This document shows, in pieces, positions 22,352-34,340 of a DNA stretch of 64,000 nt. Position numbers and translations under genes: made by a program. Position 1 is the first letter of the stretch, and every line of letters starts with the position of its first letter. A model generated the notes under the pieces. That model made no database searches. It saw nothing but the letters and a program-made list of their open reading frames with translations, and was not told the DNA's origin. The stretch is taken from assembly GCA_002221725.1 (NCBI GenBank), contig NJFT01000018.1, positions 248,001 through 312,000 on the forward strand. Direction: 5' to 3'. The stretch is from Scedosporium boydii (Eukaryota; Ascomycota; Sordariomycetes; Microascales; Microascaceae).

Positions 22352-23892
22352 TCAAGAACTGTCAGCTGACTTGCCCCGGGACCTGTCAGACCGTGGGGAA
22401 ACACTTCGTCGTCGGGATCGGGACCGAGATCGACTGCTTGAAGGCGATCGTGTCTTGCTGCTATCAGCGGACCGAGAGTGGCGGTCGCGTCTACTTCGAC
22501 TAGGACTTCTGCGACTATCATCGGATGAGTAAGATGAGGACCTGCTTCGGTTACGGCGTCGCCGTCCTCTTGCCGGGGACGGGCTGCGCGATGATCCGCT
22601 CGAAGATCTGCTGCGGGCATATCGACGACGACGAGGCGGCGATTCCGAGCGAGAGGATGCGGATGATGATGCGGAGTAGCGTCTCCGTTTTGATGGTGGA
22701 GAGTGGCTGTCACCCGATCGGGACGGTCGCCGAGAAGATGAGCGTGAGGGAGAACGGGACCGGTTAGGGTGGCGCCTGGAAGAACGTCTTCCTCGCGTCT
22801 CATCTGGATCCCTATGAGGGGAGCGGCGAGGAGATCGTGACCGCTTCCTGTGGCTCTCTCCCCTTCCTCTGCTCTCTGACCTCTCCCGAGACGAGCGACG
22901 TCTTTTTGGACTAGTGGGACGGTGGCTGGATCGACGGGATGGGCGAGGGGTCGGGCTCCGAGAACCGGATCGTGAGGAGGCACTGTGTGAAACGGACCGG
23001 GAGCGAGATCGAGAAGGAGACCGCCGTCGACCATTATAGCGGCCGCCACCTCGACGACCCCTGGGAATGTACCGATCCCCACCGCCAAAAGCATCTCCAG
23101 AATCACGATATCGAGTGGGTGGAGGTGATCGCGAGCGGTTACCACCACGACCAAATCCTCCCCTCCACCCACCATCGGAGGCATGATCACCTCTTCGTCC
23201 ACCCCTCCAGCCGTCGCCCCGTCCACGGAATCGATCGCGTCTTTCGCGGTCTCGGGTGTTTGCTAATTCGCGGTCTCGGCGGTCCATTTCTTCGCGTCGT
23301 TGGCGCGCCTCTTCCGCTGCTCTATCAGCCTCGATCTACAACACAATGTTAGTTTAGTCACGAAGCACGACCACCTAACGATCGCTGGTAATCTGACCTT
23401 CTCTTGGATAAGTTCCTGCTTCTTCGCTTCGAGGAGCTCCTTAGGCACGCCCTGAGGGCTTGATTGAGCGCTTAGACATAGCTTCCATAGCTCTTTGCAA
23501 AACGTAGCAGTATCCTTATCAAGGAATCCGGTGAGCTGAATTTGTAGAGACTTGATGTCAGGCTGTTGCAGAAACCCGAGGCCGGTTAGCAAAAAAACAA
23601 ACATAACACTCGATGGGCGATGGGGTGGAGGTCGTTGCGTACATATCGATTGCCTTCGATGAGGTTGAAACAAAGCTCAATGACGACGTCGTCCTCATTG
23701 CCGAGGATTTCTGAAATTCTACCTGCAATCCATCTGGATAGGTCAGCACTAGCGCGTCGGCTTGCTATCTCGTGGTTGAAGAGCTCACTTTTTCATTACT
23801 TGGAGGTTGACCTTCTGCATGTCAACCTTTTGGTTAAATTCCGGGGGGAATCTCGTGCTCTTCAGGAGCTTCGCATCGACACCGGTCGCCAT
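22352..23892 (-). CDS. PWI-domain, RS-rich splicing protein (SRRM1/SRm160-like), four exons
   Basis: Exons 23892-23789, 23733-23643, 23562-23398 and 23335-22352 give 447 aa. The first about 110 residues form a PWI domain: VDMQKVNLQVMKKWIAGRI, then NEDDVVIELCFNLIEG, then IQLTGFLDKDT and FCKELWKLCLSAQ. A charged helix follows (ELLEAKKQELIQEK, EEARQRREEMDRRDRE), then an RGG-like patch (residues about 165-210), and then a long Arg/Ser-rich tail with many SRSRS and RSPS blocks to the end. PWI domains bind nucleic acid, and SRRM1-type proteins act as splicing and 3'-processing co-activators in the nucleus. Lys replaces the signature Pro before Trp-Ile. All four exons join in frame; the third intron has a weaker GTCAGA donor. 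It shares a 452-bp divergent promoter region with the Nas2 gene. Confidence 0.9.
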
Positions 23893-24344
23893 GGCTGCTA
23901 ACCCTTATGTTGGTGTTGCTAGAACAACTTCTCTTCCACTATTGTTAGGTAACTCACAAAAAGGGAATCTCGGGATGCAGGGCCAATGCGAGAATAGCCA
24001 AAAGTTGGTTGGGCGCGTCCGTCCAACCGGATTTAAGAATTCGGCAAAAGTCAGGAATTTACTACAGCCGAGGATATTCCGGTAAGAGGATGGGGAACGC
24101 TGAACCGGTGCCGGTGGGGCTAGCAGCCGCCACCGTTTGGTTGCAGAGACTCCAGTTGTCCCGCCAAGCTTTGCTTGGCACCATATGAGGTAGGTGGGTG
24201 GCCAAGTGCTCTCCAAGCTACCCCTCCATCTTCTGCATATGATCCGAGACCTCACCTTCAAGAGCGGCAACATCGTCAGATTCGCATTCCGACCAAGCAC
24301 AAACAGATATCCCACAGCTGCGTAATAAAGATTTTCTTTCGGGA
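23893..24344. promoter_or_regulatory. Shared divergent promoter region, PWI/RS gene and NAS2
   Basis: Only 452 bp separate two divergent start codons, so core promoters for both genes must lie here. No TATA box is obvious and no copy of the 9-mer is present. Confidence 0.55.
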
Positions 24345-25212
24345 ATGGACAACCTTCACGCGCCAACCATCCCGTCTGGGCCCTCCAGCAGGCCGGCTCA
24401 AAATGGCCAAAGCATCCAGCGCACAATGGGGGAGCTTCAGCACAAGAAGGCGGACATCGAGGCAGAACTAAGAGCCCTGAGCGGAGTTCTCGACTCGGTA
24501 GGGAAACCAACACCCCCAGTTTTGATACTATGTAAATTGACTAACAGTATTCCAGCATGGGGTTGACATGAATACGCCACTGCTTACTCGAGATGGCTTT
24601 CCGAGGGCGGATATTGATGTTGCTCAGAGTGAGTCCTGCCCTGCCCGAAGAATAAGAGCGAACGCCTAATATCTCCGTATCAAGTTCGGACAACGAGATC
24701 TAGAATTATTCACCTACGAAACGATTACAAGGACCTGATGAACACAATCGAGAAACGGATACACGAGCACTTCGCAAGCCTTCCCGAGGAATCAACTGCA
24801 ACGCCAGAACCTGCTCTTCGGGATGGACCCCCTGCCGCGGCCCTTCGGGACTACGTTGCTCCGGCCACGCTTATGGAGGCGTTCGCAAAGGTGAATACGG
24901 TTGCGGATGGAGGCCCTGCAGCGGCGGCGGGTCTCAAGCCAGGCGACGAGATTCGTGCCTTTGGCTACGTCAACGCCTCGAATCACGATGACCTCAAAAA
25001 GGTGGCGGAGTGTGTTCGTGGAAATGAAGGGGTAAGCCAAAATTCTTGCGCCTTTACAAAATCGATAGCTAATTCCAGTCAAGCAAACCATCCTGGTAAA
25101 GGTTTCGAGAAAGATAGAGGGTGGCGACCGCGAAGAACTCCAGCTATCCTTGAAACCGACGAGCAACTGGGGTGGAAGAGGTTTACTGGGGTGTCATATA
25201 ATCCCAATGTAA
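24345..25212 (+). CDS. NAS2: 26S proteasome assembly chaperone Nas2/PSMD9, four exons
   Basis: Exons 24345-24497, 24556-24628, 24685-25031 and 25084-25212 give 233 aa. The N-terminal half is the Nas2_N helical hairpin (MGELQHKKADIEAELRALSG, then GVDMNTPLLTRDGFPRADID and TTRSRIIHLRNDYKDLM). The C-terminal half is a PDZ domain (VNTVADGGPAAAAGLKPGDE, then QTILVKVSRK), ending in WGGRGLLGCHIIPM. Nas2 binds the Rpt5 C-terminus during assembly of the proteasome base and is released before the mature particle forms. Introns 2 and 3 both use TCAAG acceptors. At intron 3 an upstream CCAG four bases away would break the frame, so the AAG site was chosen. Length and tail match the family. Confidence 0.92.
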
Positions 25213-26371
25213 TTCACCAACCCATCGAGCCAAGGCAAAGCTCCGTTAACTCTTCTTGTACTTCTATTGTAAAAGAGGCTCTTCCTCAGGAATTGGAAGC
25301 CATAATTAGTGAAGAAAATAATATACCCCATTGATGCCAATAGGCCTGTGTCAGTTGTGGTGAGTAGACGAAGGTAAATTGACGGATAGAATCATGCCAG
25401 GGAGGAGGCCTAAGGGAGCCTAACTCAATGACCAGCCGCAACTCTAGGCCCTTTGATCGATTTGTAAGCACCAATATCGGAAGATGAAGATTAATCTCGT
25501 CCGCCAGGCTCCTTGGGCTTCAAACCGCTCGTTTCTCTGCACAGGATGCCTGCAAGGTCGAATGTTGCTCGGATATCAGCTAGACGCTCGTAGAACAGGA
25601 TAGGAGGTCCTGGATGACACGCGCTCATCTTCAAAGGTAGCTAGCGAATGGACCTCTGATTGCCCCTCCCCTACCTGCTCGTAATATGGCAGATGCCCAC
25701 CCCTGTTCAGACCATGCAACTGAAGGAATGCAGCGAACCGCTGCCACTGATTCAAATCACCAGCCAATCATGTCGGCCAGATCTAGAGCTGAGGGAAGCC
25801 TGGAGGGTGCCTAAGTCTAATTTTCTGATGGTGACACACATGCGAGCAAGCTGTCCCCATCAGATCGTTGAACCTGCTGCGAATGATGGGCCTATCACGT
25901 GATGTGACGCCAGTCTATGGCTTGATCGGGAAGGATCCTTGATAGGTGTTTCTTGCCCCTCGTTATTGCCTGGCAACCCAGCCTCTGAACGTTGCAGTTG
26001 TGTACCTGTGTAGCCTGACATAATTTTTTTCTCGCTTTTTTTTTTCACTTTAAGGCTTTTCCCTCCTGCCCCAAGCACATCCCACTTCCTCTGACTGGGT
26101 AGAAATCAACGTCAGAACCATCCATCGGTGAAATCGCCTTTCCCGCCTAATCCACCTTCCAACCACCACCTCTTACCGCGACTTATTTATTGTCCATCTT
26201 TTCAGGTATCGCATTTCTCCCCTTTTCCCCTTCGACTCCCCCAATCCTATTTTTCTTGCAAAGCTCCAAGTCTTCTCGATTTGCCACTAACTCAAGGCGC
26301 CATCCGCCAGATTCCCCCGCGCTTGTTTACATCCCTCACCAAAACCACATCCTCACATTCGAAGCGACATC
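25213..26371. other. Intergenic region upstream of Ran
   Basis: 1.16 kb. After about 26010 it becomes strongly pyrimidine-rich (T and C tracts up to the start codon), typical of highly expressed fungal genes. No gene features were seen in the first 800 bp. Confidence 0.5.
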
Positions 26372-27422
26372 ATGGCCGCCCAACCAGTCCCCACCTTCAA
26401 ACTCGTCCTCGTCGGCGACGGTGGTACTGGCAAGGTGAGTTTCTAGCTTCCGATGCATTTTTTGCATCCATTCCACCTTATCTGGACGATGTGCGGCGAG
26501 ATGTTCTTGCCGAACTACCCCGCTGCCCGATGAGGGGCATCTTTCTAACCTGCAATTTTTTTTTCTTCCCAGACCACCTTCGTCAAGCGCCACTTGACTG
26601 GAGAGTTCGAAAAGAAGTATATGGCCACTCTCGGTGTCGAGGTTCACCCTCTTGGTTTCACTACCGTATGTAACGATCCTCGATTCACGCGCCGTGAATC
26701 GCATGCGCTAACCCTTGTCCCCCAGAACTTCGGCCCCATCCAGTTCGACGTCTGGGATACCGCCGGCCAGGAGAAGTTCGGTGGTCTCCGTGATGGTTAC
26801 TACATCAACGGCCAGTGCGGTATCATTATGTTTGATGTTACTTCGCGAATTACCTACAAGAACGTGCCCAACTGGCACCGTACGTGAACTCCCCGCTCTC
26901 AGCCTCCGCGTCCCCCGCAAGCAAACAGCGACAGGCGGTGTACCGTGATCCAGGCTGGATGCTAACTTGATATAGGCGACCTCGTCCGCGTGTGCGAGAA
27001 CATCCCTATCGTCCTCTGTGGCAACAAGGTCGACGTGAAGGAGCGAAAGGTCAAGGCCAAGACCATTACGTTCCATCGTAAGAAGAACTTGCAGTACTAC
27101 GACATCTCTGCGAAGTCCAACTATAACTTCGAGAAGCCTTTCCTCTGGCTTGCCCGAAAGCTTGTCGGAAACCCCGCTCTTGTACGTCCGCCCTGATACG
27201 ATTCCCAGGATTTATCTTCACCCTCATCCTCATCCTCGCCGTCATCTTTTTTTTTTCTTGTCCTATGTTACTAACCCGCCGATGCAGGAGTTCGTTGCCG
27301 CCCCTGCTCTTGCCCCTCCCACTGCCCAGGTCGACGAGAAGCTTCTCGAGCAGTACCGGAAGGAGATGGACGAGGCTGCCGCCATGCCTCTGCCTGGCGA
27401 GAACTCCGACGACGAATTGTAA
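26372..27422 (+). CDS. GSP1: Ran GTPase, five exons
   Basis: Exons 26372-26434, 26573-26665, 26726-26879, 26976-27181 and 27288-27422 give 216 aa, the usual Ran length. All nucleotide-binding motifs are present: the P-loop GDGGTGKT (residues 15-22), switch I around [15 protein letters not shown], switch [19 protein letters not shown] (62-78), NKVD, and [12 protein letters not shown]. The C-terminus is acidic (NSDDEL), as in Ran, where it docks against the GDP-bound core. Ran drives directional nucleocytoplasmic transport and spindle assembly. It lacks a prenylation CAAX box, as expected. Introns interrupt the P-loop codons directly after Lys21 and at the switch regions. Codon use is strongly C-ending, consistent with high expression. 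Confidence 0.98.
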
Positions 27423-28331
27423 ATTAACCGGGGTAATGGTTCCGAGCTGCCTGGGAAGCGAGGTCATGATCTTCTCGTGATGAATGCCTGGCAGTTGTTG
27501 GTAAAGGGAGGTTTGGGAGGAAGCGTTTCAAGATACATAAAGGAGGATGAATGATAGTTTCAGCACAAAGATGGCTGAAGGAAAGAGCTTGGAAGGCCGA
27601 GTTCGGGGACATTGTTGCTCGTTCGAACGCCAAACTAGATGCAGATTGCATTCGCAACGATCAGGAATAGTGGATTAGATACACACGCGAATTCAAAAAC
27701 ACGCCGTGGTTGAAGCCTGTTGGAGCCTATCGGAGCCCTCATCACCATTTCCCTTGTCAACCCGTTTCAGCTTGCCATCAGTGATAAAACCGTCTTTGAT
27801 AGCAGCGATGATGAAGATTCCCTGCCCGAAGACCCAAGCTCAAATGCTCGTGTGACATCATGACACGCGCCCAATATCTACCATTTTACCAGGAAAGTTT
27901 ACACCCAAACCTTAGAGCACCCAGTCTCCGTCTCGGGGAAATTCCATCAATATAGGTCCGCAGGCATCAGATATTATTTAGTACATCTTCCGAGAGCCGC
28001 CATTTTGGGGTTGGATAGCTATCGGGAATATAGGCTTATTATATCTTGTGCTCTCAAACCATGTGTAGGCTATACAAATGCTCGAATCCTGGATTGGCCT
28101 GTATTTGAATTTTAACCGCCATTCCGGAAATAAGTGTTCCCCTCCAATGAGAAATTCTTCACTATGAGTCTATTATATATATACGGGGTTGATGCCTGCC
28201 AGTCGAGACTATTATTATTCGAACCTCAGGTGGGAGAGATCAAGCTAGCTCATTTTCAAGGCCCATGGCCTTTTCGACCTCTGTCCTTCCCATATCGTTT
28301 CTCACAATGGATTAGTAGAAGGTGGACAGTG
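27423..28331. other. Intergenic region, Ran to carboxypeptidase
   Basis: 909 bp containing the Ran 3' region and the carboxypeptidase promoter. A TATATATA run lies at 28175-28182, about 150 bp before the chosen start codon. No further gene was seen. Confidence 0.5.
28172..28184 (+). promoter_or_regulatory. Possible TATA element of the carboxypeptidase gene
   Basis: ATTATATATATAC about 150 bp upstream of the start at 28332 fits a TATA element. It also lies in the open frame upstream of the signal peptide, which supports the shorter start. Confidence 0.3.
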
Positions 28332-30575
28332 ATGATGTGGCGCCGATCCCTTCTTCTGCTACCGATTCTCCGGGTCATCATTGGCGCAGATGCAGTAGAC
28401 AACGTCGCTTGGCATCGAAGCCCAAGACTCGCTGCGACTCAGCGTAGCAGCATTCGGGAAGAGGCATTTGAGAAACGCACCGAAGACAGCTTGACCGAAC
28501 TTAACGTGACGGATACGGTGCGCTTGCGTTTTAAAGAACCGAATATTTGCGAGACGACACATGGGGTGCGGTCGTATTCGGGGTATGTCGACCTTGATGA
28601 GGACCTACATCTTTTCTTCTGGTTCTTCGAGGCGAGGAACGAGGCAGAGACGGCTCCGATCACACTGTGGTTGAATGGAGGTCCGGGATCAGATTCACTT
28701 ATTGGACTGTTCAATGGTTCGCCGTCTCTTTTGCCTTCGCAATGATTTGGTTTAGAAGATCTGATGTAGGAACCAGGAATTGGACCGTGTCGAGTTAACC
28801 CGGATCTCACGACGACTTTAAATTCTGAATCGTTAGTGCCTCTCACCATACAGTAATACTCGTACATAAACTAGATACGGGACTACGAGACTAACTTTTT
28901 AGAGCAGTTGGAACCAGGAGTCGAACCTGCTCTTCCTCTCCCAGCCTTTCGGTGTCGGGTTCTCCTATGAATCGCGGAACAGCGGACAACCACTGTCCCC
29001 TTATACCAATGCAACATTAATCGACAGGACAGAGATGGCTGCTGCCACGGCATGGCGCGCAGTCCAGGCACTCCTCCACGAGTTGCCGCAGATGGGTTCC
29101 GAAGTAAAATCCACGGACTTCCATCTGTGGACTGAGAGGTATGGCTTTCTTAGTGTCGTGTAAAAGGACTCCTTGCTGATCATGGGATTTTCAGTTATGG
29201 TGGACATTATGGACCTGGTGTGTCTATCTGGGAACTCCCGTTGTATGATACTTTCTGGCTAACTATGGTGACAGCCTTCTATCGATATCTTTATGAGCAG
29301 AATGAAGCGATCAAAGCTGGGAAACTATCAGGGGTGGAGTTGAATCTCAAGACGCTGGGTATCGGCAACGGCATCATCGATGCAGCAACTCAGTTTCCAT
29401 CAGTGGGTAGCATGTACATGTATCCCTCTCGTATTTTTACTTTACCCTGCGTGTGTTGAGACTGATTAAACCTTACTTGTAGTATCCTGATTTTGCAGTC
29501 AACAACACTTACGACATTCAGACCCTCGATGAGAAATGGGTCGACTACATGACGACGGCATGTTATATGACAAACGGATGCCTAGATCAACTTTGGAGGT
29601 GCAGGCAATCCTATTACGAAGATCCTCAAGGGTATATCTTCTTGCCCTTTCCGTATTGTTAAGTGTGCTCGAGGCTGACCACATCCAGTATCACAACGGA
29701 AGCTCTGTGCTCACAAGCAGCCAACATGTGTCGAGATAATGTTGAGGGCCCGTACTATTCATATAGCGAACGGAGCATGTACGACATCCGAAAGGATAGC
29801 AGCCAACGCGCTTATCCGAATTTCCTCGTGAAGTATCTAAATGCGCCGAAAACGCAGGAGGCCCTCGGTGTTGCTCTTGGCTTTAAGTATGAAGACTCAA
29901 GTTACGACGTGTACCTGGCTTTCCAGCATTCGGGGGATTATGCCTATCCCAGGTTCCTAGAGGACTTAGAGTTCTTGATGGACAAGGGCATCCGGGTTCT
30001 GTAAGTTTTTTTTTTCTTTCTTTTTTTTTCTCTCTTCTTGCTTTTCCCCCTTCTCAAAGACAAGGCACCAAAATGATTTGCAACTAACCATACAACTGGT
30101 CGGTCGGCAGACTCATTTATGGGGATGCGGACTACATTGGGAACTGGTAAGCATTAGTGTTGGGCTCGATCAATAAGCCCCCTAACTATTAACAAGCTTC
30201 TCTAGGTTTGGTGGTGAAGCAGTGTCGCTCGCTTTAAACCATAGGCAGTCCACCTTCTTCCGAGCGACTGCGTACACATCACTCGTCTCTGGCGACAAGG
30301 TGAACGGAAAAGTGCGCGAGTTCGGATATCTTTCGTTTGCGGTTGTCTACGAAGCTGGCCATCTCATTTCCGTGGACAGTCCCGGCGTAGCTTTAGACTT
30401 GTTTAGAAGAGCGGTCTGGGGACGTGACTTGGCCACAGGAGAGAAGACCTTGGATGACTTGGTCGAGATTCCCTTGACCCCTGACGCACCAGGCGTGCCC
30501 GATGAGAGTGGCGATGGGGAAGAGGATGAAGAAATCGTAGATGGTTGGATTGGAGAAGACGGTGGGCTAGGATGA
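28332..30575 (+). CDS. Secreted serine carboxypeptidase (peptidase S10), nine exons
   Basis: Exons 28332-28716, 28777-28831, 28905-29138, 29195-29217, 29275-29402, 29483-29631, 29689-30000, 30111-30146 and 30206-30575 join in frame to 563 aa. The start gives a signal peptide ([18 protein letters not shown]). The S10 landmarks are present: [16 protein letters not shown] (oxyanion region), [11 protein letters not shown], the catalytic Ser in [10 protein letters not shown], the catalytic Asp in [11 protein letters not shown], and the catalytic His in YEAGHLI. Members cleave C-terminal residues from peptides in the vacuole or outside the cell; the signal peptide and acidic tail suggest secretion. 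Two oddities: Asp replaces the second Ser in the usual GGPGSS, and some splice sites are weak (donors GTTCGC and GTGGGT). Because the splice choices were guided by family motifs, exon edges at 28716-28777 and 29402 are the least certain. Confidence 0.85.
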
Positions 30576-32264
30576 AGACATCAAATACGACGCAGGGAGA
30601 TAAGTCGAGACATGCATAGATATGACGGCGGCGGATGGGTTTAAGACACTAGAAGCATCGTGATGAGACCATCTCATTTTACATGGCAAGATGTGGAGAA
30701 GCTTCTTTTCACGAGGGGCTGGAAAGTGTGGCTTTGTGGCAAGGTTAAGGATAGCTCGCGCTGTGGGCAGTTTATTGGGCGAGGACGAGAAGCGCACTTC
30801 AAACCCATGTCGGGACTCGGCAGGACTCGACTCGGCAGGCTTGTCAGAGAGAGCATGTAAAACGAGCAAGTATGACATTGTGTGGGCTACAGATGTGCTG
30901 TATGCATGTCTAGTGAAATTGACCATGCATAGTGCAGCCTCTCAGACACGTCAATCGTCCTCTACCACAAGGCGCTGCATACGCCTGATTACGCGGTGAA
31001 ATGAAGCAAGACTTTGACCTGCAGCGCTGTGGTCCAATTCGGAATACGAAGTACATCGGGCCCTGCTCTAGCCAGAAGAAGTAGTATTAGGAAAATTAAA
31101 GTCAGAGCCTTACCGAGTTCCTGCTTCAGACTTTGGAGGTGTCCCTCCTCGGTATCCTAGGCGATATATGAGAGCGCGACTTGAATTGGCTGCACGGTTG
31201 TCTCAATTCGACATGAGGCGTTGAAGTTTGAACGCGTTTAAGGCAAGGTCGTGTTCATCGAGACGCCCAGAGGCAAAAGTGCTGCTTCGCACTGACGGTA
31301 CGAGCCACGAAGTACACTCCATCAAATCCTTTCCAGGAACAATTTAGGATTATTACTGCTTAAAAAAGCCGAGGTGAAGCACTGAAGATGGGGCGCTGGA
31401 AATTGCTTGGGCTGGGAAATACCGTCACCAGTGGACTGTGGATCGCGTCTTAAATGGGCCCTGCAAAGGTGGAGCGTGATATGCAATTGGAGAATGAAGA
31501 ACAAATTTGAACCGAAAGAGACTAATTGCGGAGCTCAACACAACAGGAGACTTGGCAACAACTGTTTGTGTTTACTTGTATGTTTACTTGTAGACTGTGA
31601 AAATGTTGTTCAAAAAAGGAACGGATAAATGACAAGTCCAGGACGAGAAGGCCAATTCTATGCTCGTTAACCGCGTCGACTCTTAAGATCCCGCTGTACC
31701 TTTGTACTCGTATTGTTGTTGATGGCAATGAGGTTTATGTCGTCGGAGTGCACAAAGCGGCTATTCCTCTATCGGGGATTTTTTCACCCAAGACTCAAAG
31801 AAAATTTGTGCACGTGACTCCCCACGTGAAATATGTTGACCTTAATTTCCTATTCGGGGGAAAGAGGGTCCCCAGTACGCGACATGACTGGTCAGATTCG
31901 CCAGATTCGCAAACGCGGACGAGGGTGCCAATGTGTTCTGCTATTATTACGATGCAGCACCTGCATCGCGGACCCTTGCTCCCCATCCCACCTTGCTCGC
32001 GGCAGCGCGAGGCCCTTGTTCAAGAGCTTTCGCCCTTTTACCTCGTACCCTCTTAAACCCCCGGCACTCATATTATTAGCTTTCCACACTTAATATCTTG
32101 ATCCACGTCCATTCTCTCCACGTCTACCTTCTCCAACCTCCATCGTGTTGGTTTTTCTCTTTCCTTGAGCGACACGACAACTATCTTTGTGTCTCTGATG
32201 CCGTCCATTCGTTCTTAATTTTTAATTTTCTCCCAATTTCTCCCCCTCGCTCTCTCTACTCGTT
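30576..32264. other. Intergenic region upstream of the homeobox gene
   Basis: 1.7 kb with one exact 9-mer copy at 31045-31053. The last 200 bp before 32265 are C/T-rich with short leader-like features. Overlapping short frames on both strands show no family motifs. Confidence 0.5.
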
Positions 32265-34340
32265 ATGGCATCAACAGACACTACTCCTTCCTCTTCCTTC
32301 GAGTTCACCGCCGGACACATCATGGCTGCCGAGTCCGGCCAGACGACACCCTATAACGCAACCCCGAGTAGGGCAGTAGGCGAGCTTACTGTCGTAAAGG
32401 TTGATCCGCAAAAACACCCAAAGAACAAGCGGAAACGAACCCAGTACGGTCCTCCCCCGTTCCAATTGACTCGACCTAGGACACCTAGGACGCGAAGATG
32501 CATATATCTTCTGTCCTCTCCCGTATAACGAGCTTGTGGTGGATCAAATTTGCAAGCTAACGTTTCTTCCGTGGGACAGAGCTGGGGACAAAGCCATATT
32601 AGAAGCCGCGTATCAGGAAAACCCGAAGCCTGATAAGATAGCGCGTCTGGAAATAGTAAAACGCGTTTCCCTTAACGAGAAGGAGGTCCAGGTAAGTCGG
32701 GAGGGGAAGAGCAGACGCGTATCGCAGCTATCACTCCATGCGAGCGGAAAAAAACTAAGTCGTGCTGGGTAGATTTGGTTTCAAAACCGCCGCCAGAATG
32801 ACCGTCGAAAATCTCGTCCTCTGACTCCACAAGAGATTGCTGCCCTCCGCTGTGGCGGCATTCAGATCATTTCCGAACTCTCATTGACCAAGTCTACCGT
32901 TCTCCCCGAAAACCCTTATTCGCCTATTCCCGGTGCTGCCGTTATCCCCAGCAACCATGCCTCTCCGGTTCTATCACAAGAGTCTGGAAGCCCACAGCTT
33001 CTTGCGCACCAAGTTGGAAGTGATGGAAATCAGTCTCCCCACGCAGACTCTGGGGTGAAGGGCATGGAAATTCCTAGGGCTCTTGACCGAACGCCACCAC
33101 CCGCGTCTGCAGATGGCTCTCCGGCCATTTCCCAGTCATTCCCCGGAGCGAGTGGGTTTTTAGCCAACCGCTGGAACTCGAGCAACTCGTTCTCGACTCC
33201 ATCAGCTCTCGCTAACAGCACAAGCGAAGACCCGGCGAAGTATGCATTCACACACATGCCACGACGGAAAACGTTTACGCGTCTAGTTACTAATCTCTCC
33301 TCGTCTGGTGATGTAGGCTAGATTCTCTTGCACCCTCTTCGTGCTCCTCTACGCGATCCGACAGCAATGTTCTACCTCGCCCATCCCGGGTTCGTCTATC
33401 TTTCTCGCTCGAAGGAAAGGCTGAGATCGTTTCCAATGAGACGAGCCCGCCACGAATACAAGCCGAACGACCGATGTCCGCCCTCCCCCCGTTACCTCAA
33501 GTCCGTTCCCGAAGTCTGCAGCGCAGCCATAGTGCTCTTCCCAGCGTTACCTTACCTCCCATATCCACCTTGACGGGCACGCTCCCGCCTCCTCGTCTCG
33601 TCCGTGGGCGGTCGCGGGATGTCAACGCCTGGGAGCTGTGTTGTGACGAGGACGCCCCCGACGATCTCACCAAAATGGCCGAGAATGAAGCAAACGGCTC
33701 TGCGCTTGCGGCCATCAGTCTTCTCCGTTCTTCTGGTTCTATTCTTCAGCCGAGCGGCTCCAAACGCAACGCGCCTCTGTCGAGGCACTCTCAGCGCTCC
33801 CAATTATCTAAGAAGCCTAGGCTTAGTCGGAGCCACTCAAGCATCTCACGTCTCTCAAGCGGCCCGCTCACGGAGATAGGGAGGGTAAGCGATGAAAATG
33901 ACGAATTCCCGGAGAAGGATGTTCCCAGCAAGAAACTAAAGGTTTCTATGTTGGTCTCCCCTTCCGGCGATTCGGACAAGGAAAACTGGAGCCCCGATGA
34001 AGACGGTAACCCTCGGCATCCGTTCTCACGTGCAGCCGGCCGGCCCGTTCCCGGAGCTACCCAGCCGCACGAACCCAGCAAAGCCGACCGACACCTGCTG
34101 GAACAGCGAGCTCAAACATTGCTTGGCGGATCCCGAGCGAATACCGGTCCACTTCAGCGGAGGGGTATCAAGCTTGGTGACGGGTCGGTCAACATCTTTG
34201 AAGATGGCGACACAAGGCGATCCCGAATTCCCGAAGACGAAGTAGAAAGGTTCATGCGGGGGGATGTCAGTCCCAGCAAGAAGGGTGATGCCGATTGCGT
34301 TGCCGGCTTGTTGGCTCTTAGTCAGGGGAACTGGCGGTAG
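32265..34340 (+). CDS. Homeobox transcription factor, four exons
   Basis: Exons 32265-32443, 32580-32691, 32773-33239 and 33317-34340 give 593 aa. The homeodomain covers about residues 53-112: a basic arm (KNKRKRT), helix 1-2 (DKAILEAAYQENPKPDKIAR) and recognition helix 3 (VQIWFQNRRQNDRRK). The rest is disordered and Ser/Pro-rich with charged patches (KKPRLSRSHSS; DSDKENWSPDEDG). Helix 3 with WFQNRRQND is the DNA-contacting signature of fungal homeobox factors of the Yox1/Yhp1 type. Those regulate cell-cycle, development and conidiation genes, but orthology is not established here. The last intron (33240-33316, 77 bp) has a TACTAAT branch point and is needed to bypass a stop at 33319-33321. 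Two introns split the homeobox. Confidence 0.9.

Noticed and set aside
22231..23226. 331-aa - strand frame over the PWI/RS gene
   Set aside because: Another frame of the RS-repeat exon; the Asp/His/Pro-rich composition is a by-product of repeated Arg/Ser codons.
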